From Streptomyces pseudovenezuelae (lineage in GTDB: Bacteria > Actinomycetota > Actinomycetes > Streptomycetales > Streptomycetaceae), in NCBI RefSeq assembly GCF_001513955.1, contig NZ_KQ948147.1, positions 196,532 through 260,531 on the forward strand: DNA of 64,000 nt, given 5' to 3'. The notes under the pieces are model-generated. The model had not been told where the DNA came from and searched no databases. It saw only the letters and a program-made list of their open reading frames with translations. Positions 16,275 through 24,730 of the stretch are shown piece by piece (the first letter of the stretch is position 1; the number at the start of each line of letters is the position of its first letter). The translations under genes were made by a program, and so were the position numbers.

Positions 16275-17489
16275 TCACCACGTCACCGGGAGCGCCTCGG
16301 GGCCGCGGATCGACGTGCCCTTCCTGAAGGGCACCCGCTCCGGCGGCACCGCCGGCCGCAGTCCCGGCACACGGTCGAGCAGCACCTCGACCAGCAGCTC
16401 GGACACCAGCCGGACCAGCGTCCCGCCCGGGCAGTGGTGCGGGCCGGAGCCGAAGGACACGTGCGGGTCGGGGCCGCGGGAGACGTCGATCGTCTCCGGG
16501 TAGGGGAAGACGTCCGGGTCCCGGTTCGCGGACAGGTACGACACGTAGATCGCGTCGCCCGCCCTGATCCGCACGCCTTTGATCCCCACGTCCTCCAGGG
16601 CGATCCGTGCCAGCCCGACCGTGTTGCGGTGCGGGATGTAGCGCAGCAGCTCCTCGACGGCCCGCGGGCGGATCTCCGGCTCGGCGCGCAGGCGTTCGGC
16701 CAGGCCGGGGCGGGTCAGCAGCAGGTAGAACAGCTGGCCGCTGTTGTCCGTCATCGCCTCGCCGCCGAGCTGGAGCAGCACCGCGAGCCCCGCGGCCTCC
16801 TCCGGCGTCACCTCGCCGCGGCCCACGGCCGCCCCGAGCAGGGAGACCACGTCCTCGCCGGTGCCGCCCCGCCGGAGATGGACGAGCTCGCGGAAGTAGC
16901 CGGCCATCTCGGCCCTGGCCCGCTCGCCGGCCTTCGCGCCGTGCGAGCGGGACAGGACCAGCCGGGTCCAGGCGTGCACGCCGTGCCGGTCGGCGGCCGG
17001 GACGCCCATCAGCTCGCAGAGCACGGCGACCGGGAAGGGGCTGAGAACGGCCGCGGTGAGGTCGGCGGGCGGGCCGTCCTGGAGGAGTTCGTCGACCAGC
17101 TCGTCGAGCATCCGGCGGGACTTCTCCCGGACCCGCTCCACGCCCTGCGCGCTGAACGCGGCGGCCACCGAACGGCGCAGCCGGGTGTGGTCGGGCGGGT
17201 CGAGGAAGGCGAGCCTGTCGCGCTGCGGGACGAAGTGCGGGGCGAGCCGGGTGACCGGCTGGTCCACGACGGCCTCGCGGCTGAAGCGCGGGTCCTCGGT
17301 CACCGCCCGTACGTCGTCGTACCGGGTGACCAGCCAGGCCCAGCCCTCACCGTGCGGCAGCCGGATCCGGGTGACCGGCCCCTCACGCATCAGCTCGGTC
17401 AGCACCGGGTCGAAGTCGACACCGTTCAGGTCGAGCGCCGGCCAGTGCCGGATCGGGGGCAGGATCTCGGTGATCGTCTCTTCGCTCAT
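16275..17489 (-). CDS. Cytochrome P450, CYP158A-like (biflaviolin synthase family)
   Basis: 404 residues. The heme ligand is Cys353 in FGSGPHHCPGG, EELLRYIPHRN contains ExxR, and the I-helix reads LGGEAMTDNSGQ with alanine where most P450s have the proton-relay threonine. Overall sequence (start MSEETITEILPPIRHWPALDL; end RKGTSIRGPEALPVTW) matches my recollection of CYP158A2 of S. coelicolor very closely, including the Cys position and length. CYP158A2 couples flaviolin molecules after type III polyketide synthesis. In S. coelicolor it follows rppA; here no rppA or other pigment gene is next to it. The ATG starts one base after an in-frame TGA with only a weak ribosome site. Confidence 0.9.
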   Translation of the reverse strand: MSEETITEILPPIRHWPALDLNGVDFDPVLTELMREGPVTRIRLPHGEGWAWLVTRYDDVRAVTEDPRFSREAVVDQPVTRLAPHFVPQRDRLAFLDPPDHTRLRRSVAAAFSAQGVERVREKSRRMLDELVDELLQDGPPADLTAAVLSPFPVAVLCELMGVPAADRHGVHAWTRLVLSRSHGAKAGERARAEMAGYFRELVHLRRGGTGEDVVSLLGAAVGRGEVTPEEAAGLAVLLQLGGEAMTDNSGQLFYLLLTRPGLAERLRAEPEIRPRAVEELLRYIPHRNTVGLARIALEDVGIKGVRIRAGDAIYVSYLSANRDPDVFPYPETIDVSRGPDPHVSFGSGPHHCPGGTLVRLVSELLVEVLLDRVPGLRPAVPPERVPFRKGTSIRGPEALPVTW

Positions 17490-17600
17490 CTCACGCCGTC
17501 TCGTCCCGGAACCGAAGACTGGTCCCGTCCACGATCACCCGAGGGGCGGACGACTTCGCGGCGGGTTGCTCCGAACGCGGGACGACGCGCTCCCCGCCTC

Positions 17601-17837
17601 CTACGGCGCTCCGCCGCTGCTGTGCGCGATGCACGCCACGTCGATCCGGTCGGCGAGCTTCGCGAGCTCGATCGTCAGTGCGGCGACCGTGTCCTCGTCC
17701 AGCCCGTCGGCGCCGGCCTCGACCAGGTGCAGCCACCGACCGCCGAGACTGCGGAGCAGCTTGCTCACATCGGCCGCAGCCACCTGCAGGGTCCCGCGGT
17801 CGTCGACGATCAGAGGCAGAGTCACTTCGCGGTTCAC
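17601..17837 (-). CDS. Small conserved Streptomyces protein (possibly DUF6213)
   Basis: 78 residues from the GTG at 17837 (VNREVTLPLIVDDRG). The sequence is compact: ADVSKLLRSLGGRWLHLVEAG and LDEDTVAALTIELAKLADRIDVACIA. I recall a DUF6213 family with this layout, but the name is from memory. It is acidic and soluble, with no known function. It lies 25 bases downstream of the aldehyde dehydrogenase on the same strand and 111 bases upstream of the P450. A longer reading from 17927 would overlap the dehydrogenase and is less likely. Confidence 0.7.
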   Translation of the reverse strand: MNREVTLPLIVDDRGTLQVAAADVSKLLRSLGGRWLHLVEAGADGLDEDTVAALTIELAKLADRIDVACIAHSSGGAP

Positions 17838-17862
17838 ACCCGGGATGTTAGCCGCGCAACTG

Positions 17863-19248
17863 TCACGCTCCGTGCCAAACCGTCGTGATGTTGCAGAACT
17901 CCCTGATTCCGTGCCCGGACAGCTCACGCCCGTACCCGGACCGCTTCACCCCGCCGAACGGGAACGCCGGATGCGAGGCGGTCATCCCGTTGACGTACAC
18001 CCCGCCGGCCTCCAGGTCCCGTACGAACCGGTCGACCTCGGCCTCGTCCCGCGTCCACACGTTGGAACTCAGCCCGAACGCCGAGTCGTTGGCGATCAGC
18101 ACCGCCTCGTCGAGGTCGGCCGCCCGGTACAGCGTGGCCACCGGTCCGAAGGTCTCCTCGCGGTGGATGCGCATCTCGCGGTTCACATCGGCGACGACGG
18201 TCGGCGGGTAGTACCAGCCGGGCCCCTCGGGCCGCTGCCCGCCGCACAGCACGCTCGCCCCGCTGCGCCGGGCGTCGTCGACCAGTTCCTCCAGGTCGGT
18301 CCGGCCCTGCTCGCTCGCCAGGGGGCCGACCTCGGTGTCCTCCTCCAGCGGGTCGCCGACCTTGAGCGCCTTCATGCCCTCGACGAACCGCTCGGCGAAC
18401 CGGTCGTAGACGTCCGTGTGCACGATGAACCGCTTGGCGGCGATGCAGGACTGCCCGTTGTTCTGCACGCGCGCGGTCACCGCGATCTCGGCGGCCCGGT
18501 CGACGTCCGCGGACGGCATCACGATGTACGGGTCGCTGCCGCCGAGCTCCAGCACGGTCTTCTTCACCATGTCCCCGGCGGTCGCGGCGACCGCCCGTCC
18601 GGCGGGCTCGCTGCCGGTGAGCGTGGCCGCCTTGACGCGGTCGTCGCGCAGGATCTCGTCGACCGCTCCGGACCCGACCAGCAGGGTCTGGAAGCAGCCC
18701 TGCGTGAACCCGGCCTGATGGAAGAGGTCCTCCAGGAACAGGGCGGTCTGCGGCACGTTCGACGCGTGCTTGAGCAGGCCGACGTTGCCCGCCATCAGCG
18801 CGGGCGCGGCGAAGCGGACCACCTGCCACAGCGGGAAGTTCCACGGCATCACCGCGAGCACGGGCCCCAGCGGCCGGTAGCGGACCAGGGCACGGGAGGC
18901 GCCGGAGTCCTTGACGTCGTACGCGGCGGGTTCCTCGTCGGCCAGGAGCGACTCGGCGTGCTCGGCGTACCAGCGCATCGCCTTGGCGCACTTGGCGGCC
19001 TCCGCGCGGGCCTGCTTGACCGGCTTGCCCATCTCGGTGGTCATGACCTTGGCGATGTCCTGCTGGGCGTCGTCGAGGAGTTCGGCGGCCCGGTTCAGGA
19101 GACGGGCGCGGTCCGCGAAGGACGACGTGCGGTAGGTGCGGAACGTGGCCTCGGCGAGCTGGAGCCTGCGTTCGATCTCCTCCGCGTCCATGGCCTCGTA
19201 CGTCCTGAGCGTCTCGCCGTTCGCCGGGTTCACCGTCGCGATGGGCAT
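17863..19248 (-). CDS. gabD: NADP-dependent succinic semialdehyde dehydrogenase-type aldehyde dehydrogenase
   Basis: 461 residues. Aldehyde dehydrogenase landmarks: PWNFPLWQVVRFAAPALMAGN, LTGSEPAGRAV, ELGGSDPYIV with the general-base Glu, and the catalytic Cys in NNGQSCIAAKRF. The shorter N-terminus (MPIATVNPANGETLRTYE) and motifs fit the ~455-residue GabD1-type succinic semialdehyde dehydrogenases of actinobacteria, which oxidise succinic semialdehyde to succinate. The ATG at 19248 has GGAGGTCG immediately upstream. The small gene at 17601 probably shares its transcript. Substrate is by family; other semialdehydes are possible. Confidence 0.88.
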   Translation of the reverse strand: MPIATVNPANGETLRTYEAMDAEEIERRLQLAEATFRTYRTSSFADRARLLNRAAELLDDAQQDIAKVMTTEMGKPVKQARAEAAKCAKAMRWYAEHAESLLADEEPAAYDVKDSGASRALVRYRPLGPVLAVMPWNFPLWQVVRFAAPALMAGNVGLLKHASNVPQTALFLEDLFHQAGFTQGCFQTLLVGSGAVDEILRDDRVKAATLTGSEPAGRAVAATAGDMVKKTVLELGGSDPYIVMPSADVDRAAEIAVTARVQNNGQSCIAAKRFIVHTDVYDRFAERFVEGMKALKVGDPLEEDTEVGPLASEQGRTDLEELVDDARRSGASVLCGGQRPEGPGWYYPPTVVADVNREMRIHREETFGPVATLYRAADLDEAVLIANDSAFGLSSNVWTRDEAEVDRFVRDLEAGGVYVNGMTASHPAFPFGGVKRSGYGRELSGHGIREFCNITTVWHGA

Positions 19249-19319
19249 GACCGACCTCCAAAAGGGCTGACTGTGCTTCGACCTTCCCGCGCGGCGGGGG
19301 CGACCGCAACGCGTGGACG

Positions 19320-19778
19320 TCAGGCCGAGTGCTCAGCCAGCCGGTCGAGAAACGCGGCCTGCGCCTTCACGATCACGGCCCGGCCCCGGTCGAGGCCGAA
19401 CCACTCCACCCGGTCCAGCTCGGGGAACTCCTGCGTCCGCCCGGACTTCGGCGGCCACTCCATGGCGAACGTCCCCGGCACCACGGTCGCCGGATCCAGG
19501 TCGGCCTCGATCGCCCACGCCGTGACGACCTTGCCGTTCGTCTGCCGCACCTCACCGAGGGGTACGGCCTCCCCGTCCGGCGGCGGCAGTCCGAGCTCCT
19601 CCTGGAACTCCCGCCGGGCCGCGTCCCAGGCGGGCTCCCCGGGCTCGTACTCGCCCTTCGGGAGCGTCCACGCGCCGGCGTCACGCCGGGCGAAGAACGG
19701 GCCCCCCATATGGCCCAGCAACACCTCCAGGCCGTCCTCGGTGTGCCGGTACAACAACAGGCCCGCGCTTGTCCTCAT
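19320..19778 (-). CDS. NUDIX hydrolase
   Basis: 152 residues. The NUDIX box is complete: GEYEPGEPAWDAARREFQEELGL (G-x5-E-x7-REUxEExGU, about residues 42-64). The rest is the compact alpha/beta fold (N-terminal MRTSAGLLLYRHTEDGLEVLLGHMGGPFF). The start ATG overlaps the stop of the DNA ligase gene (ATGA), so the two are translated together; a role in cleaning damaged nucleotides during repair or ligation is possible but not shown by sequence. Confidence 0.92.
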   Translation of the reverse strand: MRTSAGLLLYRHTEDGLEVLLGHMGGPFFARRDAGAWTLPKGEYEPGEPAWDAARREFQEELGLPPPDGEAVPLGEVRQTNGKVVTAWAIEADLDPATVVPGTFAMEWPPKSGRTQEFPELDRVEWFGLDRGRAVIVKAQAAFLDRLAEHSA

Positions 19779-21313
19779 GGCCTCACCTCGGGATGCGCGG
19801 CCAGCAGTGTCTCCACGGTGTCGGCCTCCTCGGGCCGCTTGTCCTCGCGGTAGCGGACCACGCGCGCGAAGCGGAGGGTGACGCCGGCCGGGTAGCGGGT
19901 CGACCTCTGGAGGCCGTCGTAGGCGATCTCGACGACGAGTTCGGGTCGTACGGTCACCACGTAGCCGCTGCTGTCCACCGCCAACTCCCGCAGCCGCTCG
20001 GTCTGCCAGGTGAGCATCGCGTCGGTCATGCCCTTGAAGGTCTTGCCGAGCATGGCGAAGCCGCCGTCGGCCGTGCGGGCGCCGAGGTGCAGGTTGGAGA
20101 GCTTGCCGGTGCGGCGGCCGTGGCCCCACTCGGCGGCCAGCACCACCAGGTCGAGGGTGTGCACGGGCTTGACCTTCAGCCAGGACGCACCGCGCCGGCC
20201 CGCGCTGTAGGGGGCGTCGAGGGACTTCACGACGACGCCCTCGTGGCCGCGCCCCAGGGTCTGGGCGAGGAACTCCTCGGCGGCCCCCAGATCCTGCGGC
20301 CCGGACACCAGGGTGCGCCGGACCCGCATCGGCTCGGGCACCAACCGGGCCAGCTCGGCGTGCCGTTCGGCGAAGGGCAGGTCCAGCAGGTCGCGGTCGT
20401 CGACGGACAGGGCGTCGAAGAAGACGGGGGAGACGGGCACCGCCTCGGCGGCCGTCCGCACGTCCACCCGGGAGCCGACCCGGCCCGCGGTCTCCTGGAA
20501 GGACCGCGGGCGCCCGTTCTCGCCGAAGGCGATCACCTCGCCGTCCAGGATGAACCGGTCCCCCCTCAACTCCCTTGCGGCGGCCGTCAGTTCGGGTAGC
20601 CGGTCGGTGATGTCGTCGAGGGTGCGGGTGTACAGCCGTACGGCATCGCCGTCCCGGTGGACCTGCACGCGGATGCCGTCCAGTTTCTCCTCGACCGCGC
20701 ACCCGCCGAGCTTCTCCACCGCCTCGGCCACCGAGGAGGCGCTGTGCGCCAGCATCGGCAGGACCGGGCGGCCGACGGTGAGGCGGAAGCGGTCCAGGGC
20801 GGCCGGCCCGTCGGTGAGCAGCGCCTCGGCCACCGTCTGGAGGGAGCCCGCCAGCATCACGGCGCGGCGTACGTCGGCGGGAGGCGCCTGCGTGGCCTGG
20901 GCGAGTCCCTCCGTGGCGACCGCGTCCAGTGCCCCCTGCCGTACCTCTCCGCTGATCAGCCCGAACAGGAACCGCTGCTCGTCCTCGGTGGCCGCGCCCA
21001 TCAACTCACCCACCAGCCGGACGCGTTCGGCCTGTGAGCCCGCGCCCGCGACCTTGCCCAGCTCGCTCAGCAGGGCGTCCACCGCGCGCACGGTCAGGGT
21101 CGGCTCCGCGGCCGGGGCGACCGGGCGGCTCAGCACCTTCCAGCCGACACCCAGCCGGCCCTGCGGGAGCCGGCCCGCCAGATACGGGATGACGACCGGG
21201 ACGTCGTCCGCCTCGGCCTCCCGGAACAGCTCGGCGAGGAGCGCGATCTTCTTCGAGCGCGCCGAGGTCGCGGCGACGTCCTGGGACACCTGTGCCAGCC
21301 GGGCAAGCAACAT
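19775..21313 (-). CDS. ATP-dependent DNA ligase
   Basis: 512 residues. An N-terminal alpha-helical DNA-binding domain (about 1-190) precedes the nucleotidyltransferase core with adenylated Lys210 in EEKLDGIRV, motif III region FILDGEVIAF, and motif V KVKPVHTLDLVVLAAEWGHG. A C-terminal OB domain ends with RPELVVEIAYDGLQRS and LRFARVVRYREDK. It seals nicks using ATP, separate from the replicative NAD ligase. There are no polymerase or nuclease domains, so it is not LigD. It lies upstream of and overlaps the NUDIX gene. ATG at 21313 is the family start (MLLARLAQVSQDVAATSARSKK). Confidence 0.93.
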   Translation of the reverse strand: MLLARLAQVSQDVAATSARSKKIALLAELFREAEADDVPVVIPYLAGRLPQGRLGVGWKVLSRPVAPAAEPTLTVRAVDALLSELGKVAGAGSQAERVRLVGELMGAATEDEQRFLFGLISGEVRQGALDAVATEGLAQATQAPPADVRRAVMLAGSLQTVAEALLTDGPAALDRFRLTVGRPVLPMLAHSASSVAEAVEKLGGCAVEEKLDGIRVQVHRDGDAVRLYTRTLDDITDRLPELTAAARELRGDRFILDGEVIAFGENGRPRSFQETAGRVGSRVDVRTAAEAVPVSPVFFDALSVDDRDLLDLPFAERHAELARLVPEPMRVRRTLVSGPQDLGAAEEFLAQTLGRGHEGVVVKSLDAPYSAGRRGASWLKVKPVHTLDLVVLAAEWGHGRRTGKLSNLHLGARTADGGFAMLGKTFKGMTDAMLTWQTERLRELAVDSSGYVVTVRPELVVEIAYDGLQRSTRYPAGVTLRFARVVRYREDKRPEEADTVETLLAAHPEVRP

Positions 21314-21342
21314 GCTTCCAGGGTGTACCGGAGGCGGCCGGT

Positions 21343-22278
21343 CTACACCCCGGCAGCCGCGTCGAGGTCGCTCATCAGCAGCTCACCGTTGATCGTGGCG
21401 GCCGCCCGGTGCCCGGCGCTCGCGGCGTTGATCACCTGTTCGGCGAAACCGGCCGCGTTGCCCACGGCGTACACGCCGGGCACGGTGGTCTGCCCGTTCC
21501 CGTCGACCACGGGCCAGCTGCCGAAGGGCGTCTCCTGGAACCCGGCGCCGAGCCGTTCCAGCAGGCCGTTGTGCGGAACGGCCCGAGGGGCGGTGAAGAC
21601 GACCTCGCGCGCGTGCGTCGTGCCGTCCGCCAGCCGTACGCCGGTGAGCCGGTCGTCCGTCACGACCAGCCCGGCGACCTCGCCGGGCACCACCCGGACG
21701 CCGGCCGCGGCCAGCCTGCGCAGGTCGTCGTCCGAGAGCCCGGACTCGGCGACCGTGTGCAGGAACAGGGTCACGTCCTTCGACCACTGGGAGACCATCA
21801 GCGCCTGGTGCACGCTGAGCGGGGTCGTGGCCAGCACGCCGAAGGCCTGGTCGCGGACCTCCCAGCCGTGGCAGTACGGGCAGTGCAGGACGTCCTTGCC
21901 GAAGCGCTCGGCGACGCCGGGCACGTCCGGGAGTTCGTCCCTGAGGCCGGTCGCGACGACCAGGCGGCGGGCCCTTGCCACGGGGCCGCCCGCCAGGGTC
22001 ACGGCGAAGCCCGGGGCGACCTCGGTGACCCGGTCCCGCACCAGCTCGACGCCGTAGCGCTCGATCTCCTCGCGGCCGACCGCCAGGAACTCGGCGGGCG
22101 GCATGCCGTCCCGGGTGAGGAAGCCCTGCAGGTGCGCGGAGGGCGCGTTGCGTGGCTCGCCCGCGTCGACGACCAGGGTGCGGCGCCGGGCCCGGCCCAG
22201 GACCAGGGCGGCGGACAGGCCCGCCGCGCCGCCACCGACCACGATCACTTCGTATGTCCCGCCGTATGTCTCGGTCAT
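21343..22278 (-). CDS. Thioredoxin-reductase-like FAD oxidoreductase
   Basis: 311 residues from ATG 22278 (GGAG about 13 bases upstream). FAD motif IVVGGGAAGLSAALVLGRARR, the redox pair CPYC in LHCPYCHGWEVRDQ, a weak NAD(P) region LATTPLSVHQAL, and a C-terminal FAD motif TTVPGVYAVGNAAG. The NAD(P) GxGxxA motif is degraded (AFGVLATTPLS), which is typical of the TrxR-like proteins that oxidise dithiols with oxygen or serve natural-product or resistance functions rather than reducing thioredoxin. It is divergent from an XRE-cupin regulator across a 64-bp gap containing a palindrome, so likely regulated by it. Confidence 0.88.
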   Translation of the reverse strand: MTETYGGTYEVIVVGGGAAGLSAALVLGRARRRTLVVDAGEPRNAPSAHLQGFLTRDGMPPAEFLAVGREEIERYGVELVRDRVTEVAPGFAVTLAGGPVARARRLVVATGLRDELPDVPGVAERFGKDVLHCPYCHGWEVRDQAFGVLATTPLSVHQALMVSQWSKDVTLFLHTVAESGLSDDDLRRLAAAGVRVVPGEVAGLVVTDDRLTGVRLADGTTHAREVVFTAPRAVPHNGLLERLGAGFQETPFGSWPVVDGNGQTTVPGVYAVGNAAGFAEQVINAASAGHRAAATINGELLMSDLDAAAGV

Positions 22279-22307
22279 GGCGCCACGGTCGCTCCGCGGA
22301 CGCGGGA

Positions 22308-22336
22308 TTGACAAACAACTTTGCTGATTCTGCAAT
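22308..22336 (+). promoter_or_regulatory. Leaderless promoter and palindrome between the flavoprotein and the XRE-cupin gene
   Basis: A consensus -35 TTGACA (22308-22313) is 17 bases from TGCAAT (22331-22336), which ends 6 bases before the ATG at 22343; no Shine-Dalgarno exists. Inside lies TTGCTGATTCTGCAA (22321-22335), a near-perfect palindrome (TTGCnGAnTCnGCAA) suited to an HTH dimer and covering the -10. Autoregulation and control of the divergent flavoprotein gene are inferred. Confidence 0.6.
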
Positions 22337-22342
22337 ACGGGT

Positions 22343-22915
22343 ATGAGTACCGACGACGTTCTCGCCGAAGTGGGGCCGAGGCTCAGGCGGCTGCGCAAGG
22401 ACCGGGAGGTGACCCTCGCGGCTCTCTCGGAGACCACCGGCATCTCCGTGAGCACGCTCTCCCGGCTGGAGTCCGGCCTGCGCAAGCCCAGCCTGGAGCT
22501 GCTGCTGCCCATCGCCCAGGCCCACCAGGTGCCGCTGGACGAACTCGTGGGCGCCCCGCCGGTCGGCGACCCCCGGGTGCGCTCCGCGCCGCTCGAACGG
22601 CACGGGCGCACCTTCTGGCCGCTCACCCGCCAGCCCGGCGGCCTCCAGGCCTTCAAGGTGCTGGTGCCGCGCCGCGAGGAGGAGCCGGAGCCGCGCACCC
22701 ACGAGGGCTACGAGTGGCTGTACGTGCTGGCGGGGCGGCTGCGGGTGGTGCTGGGCGACCATGACGTGGTGATGTCGGCGGGCGAGGCGGCGGAGTTCGA
22801 CACCCGGGTGCCGCACTGGTTCGGGTCGACGGGGGAGGGGCCGGCGGAGTTCCTCAGTCTGTTCGGGCCGCAGGGGGAGCGGATGCACGTACGGGCGCGG
22901 CCCCGGAGGGCATGA
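22343..22915 (+). CDS. XRE-family regulator with cupin domain
   Basis: 190 residues. HTH_3 domain at about 10-65 (LRRLRKDREVTLAALSETTGISVSTLSRLESG), then a cupin_2 barrel (about 105-180) with EGYEWLYVLAGRLRVVLGDHD and GEAAEFDTRVPHWF. Such proteins bind a small ligand in the cupin and act as repressors or activators of adjacent metabolic genes. It is divergent from the TrxR-like oxidoreductase. The ATG lies directly after the -10 element, pointing to a leaderless message. Confidence 0.93.
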   Translation: MSTDDVLAEVGPRLRRLRKDREVTLAALSETTGISVSTLSRLESGLRKPSLELLLPIAQAHQVPLDELVGAPPVGDPRVRSAPLERHGRTFWPLTRQPGGLQAFKVLVPRREEEPEPRTHEGYEWLYVLAGRLRVVLGDHDVVMSAGEAAEFDTRVPHWFGSTGEGPAEFLSLFGPQGERMHVRARPRRA

Positions 22916-23006
22916 GGTCCGGGACAACGGGACGGCGTCCCGGGTAGGTTCACCGGGTGGACGAAATATCGCCCTGGGCGCACCCCGCGGTACGGCAGGC
23001 TCTTCG

Positions 23007-24668
23007 GTGAGCAGTGACGTGACCTGTTCCCCCGTCGTCGGGACCCCCACGCAGACAGCGCACCGGGACTGGCAGGCGCGCCTTCGCCGGTTCGGATACA
23101 CGGCCCGCCCCGGGACGGACCCGCGCGAGCGTCTCGTGCCGCGTTTTCCGAAGGTGTCGGTGTGGGACTGGCTGGGGCCGGTGCTCGTCGCCGCCGTGGC
23201 CGGTGCGATCCGCTTCCGGCACCTCGGCCGACCGCGGGCCGTGATCTTCGACGAGACCTATTACGCCAAGGACGCCTGGTCCCTGCTGCGGCTCGGCTAC
23301 GAGGGCAACTGGCCGGACCGCAAGATCGCCGACCCGCAGATCCTCGCCCACCCCCAGGTCGTCCCGCTCTCCGACACCGGGGCGTTCGTCGCCCACCCGC
23401 CGACGGGCAAGTGGGTGATCGCCCTCGGCGAGTGGATGTTCGGCCTCACCCCGTTCGGCTGGCGCTTCATGACGGCGGCCCTCGGCACCCTGTCGGTGCT
23501 CATGCTGTGCCGCATCGGACGCCGACTGTTCCGTTCGACCGTGCTGGGCTGCCTGGCCGGCGCGCTCCTCGCGATCGACGGCCTGCACGTGGTGATGAGC
23601 CGTACCGCCCTGCTGGACCTCGTGGTCATGTTCTTCGTCCTGGCGGCCTTCGGGTGCCTGCTGGTCGACCGGGACCGCGCCCGGGCCCGGCTCGCGGCTG
23701 CCCTGCCGGTCGGCGAGGACGGCCGCGCGCGCCCGGACCGGCACACCGCCGACCACGCCGGAACCGGGCTGCGTCCCTGGCGGCTCGCGGCGGGCGTCCT
23801 CCTCGGGCTGGCGGCCTCCACCAAGTGGAACGGCCTGTACGTCCTGGTCTTCTTCACCGTCCTGACCGTGCTGTGGGAGGTCGGCTCCCGCCGCGTGGCC
23901 GGCTCCTCCCGCCCCTGCCTGGCGGTACTGAACAAGGATCTCGGCTGGTCCCTCCTGTCCATGGTCCCGGTCGCCCTGCTGACCTATCTGGCGACCTGGA
24001 CCGGCTGGTTCCGCTCCGACGACGGCTACGACCGCCACTGGGCCGACGGCCGCGGCGGCACCTGGTCATGGATCCCCGCCCCGCTGCGCAGCCTGTGGCA
24101 CTACGAGCAGGCGGTGTACCGCTTCAACGTGGGGCTGCACACCCCGCACAAGTACGAGTCCAACCCCTGGAGCTGGCTGGTCCAGGGCCGCCCCGTGCTG
24201 TTCGACTACCAGTCACCCGAACCCGGCACGGACGGCTGCCGTACGGCGGTCCACTGCTCCCAGACGGTCCTCGCCCTCGGCACCCCGCTGCTGTGGTGGT
24301 CGGCCTGCGGCGCCCTGCTCTACCTGCTCTTCCGCTGGGCACTGCGCCGGGACTGGCGGGCCGGGGCCGTCCTGTGCGGCGTGGGGGCCGGCTACCTGCC
24401 CTGGTTCCTGTACCAGGACCGTACGGTCTTCTCCTTCTACGCGGTCGTCTTCGTGCCGTTCCTCTGCCTGGCCGTGGCGATGACGGTGGGCGCGATCCTG
24501 GGACCACCGGGCGCGGACCGCCGGCGGCGCACCCGGGGCGCGGTGGCCGCGGGCGCCCTCGTCCTGCTCATCGCCTGGAACTTCATCTACTTCTTCCCGC
24601 TCTACACCGACGAGACGATCCCGTACGCCGACTGGCACTCCAGGATGTGGCTGGACACCTGGATCTGA
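23007..24668 (+). CDS. pmt: Protein O-mannosyltransferase (GT39, Pmt)
   Basis: 553 residues, about 10-11 membrane helices. The catalytic first loop FDETYYAKDAWSLLRLGYEGNW carries the essential acidic pair. Other family motifs: AHPPTGKWVIALGEWMFG, SRTALLDLVVMFFVLAAFG, and a C-terminal YLPWFLYQDRTVFSFYAVVFVPFLC. Pmt transfers mannose from polyprenyl-phosphomannose to Ser/Thr of secreted proteins on the outer face of the membrane. I used the GTG at 23007, giving a soluble ~50-residue N-terminus. In S. coelicolor I recall pmt next to rsmI, which is not the case here, so this could be a second copy or a rearranged locus. Confidence 0.88.
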   Translation: MSSDVTCSPVVGTPTQTAHRDWQARLRRFGYTARPGTDPRERLVPRFPKVSVWDWLGPVLVAAVAGAIRFRHLGRPRAVIFDETYYAKDAWSLLRLGYEGNWPDRKIADPQILAHPQVVPLSDTGAFVAHPPTGKWVIALGEWMFGLTPFGWRFMTAALGTLSVLMLCRIGRRLFRSTVLGCLAGALLAIDGLHVVMSRTALLDLVVMFFVLAAFGCLLVDRDRARARLAAALPVGEDGRARPDRHTADHAGTGLRPWRLAAGVLLGLAASTKWNGLYVLVFFTVLTVLWEVGSRRVAGSSRPCLAVLNKDLGWSLLSMVPVALLTYLATWTGWFRSDDGYDRHWADGRGGTWSWIPAPLRSLWHYEQAVYRFNVGLHTPHKYESNPWSWLVQGRPVLFDYQSPEPGTDGCRTAVHCSQTVLALGTPLLWWSACGALLYLLFRWALRRDWRAGAVLCGVGAGYLPWFLYQDRTVFSFYAVVFVPFLCLAVAMTVGAILGPPGADRRRRTRGAVAAGALVLLIAWNFIYFFPLYTDETIPYADWHSRMWLDTWI

Positions 24669-24730
24669 GGGCGGGGGCCGCCTGATACGTTACGGAGCTT
24701 CTGCCGCCCGACGACAAGAGACCGAACCCA

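Noticed and set aside
17491..17736. Possible small gene just upstream of the P450
   Set aside because: Arg-rich sequence, no start with a ribosome site and overlap with the well-supported small gene at 17601-17837. Kept only as a possible remnant of a lost gene.
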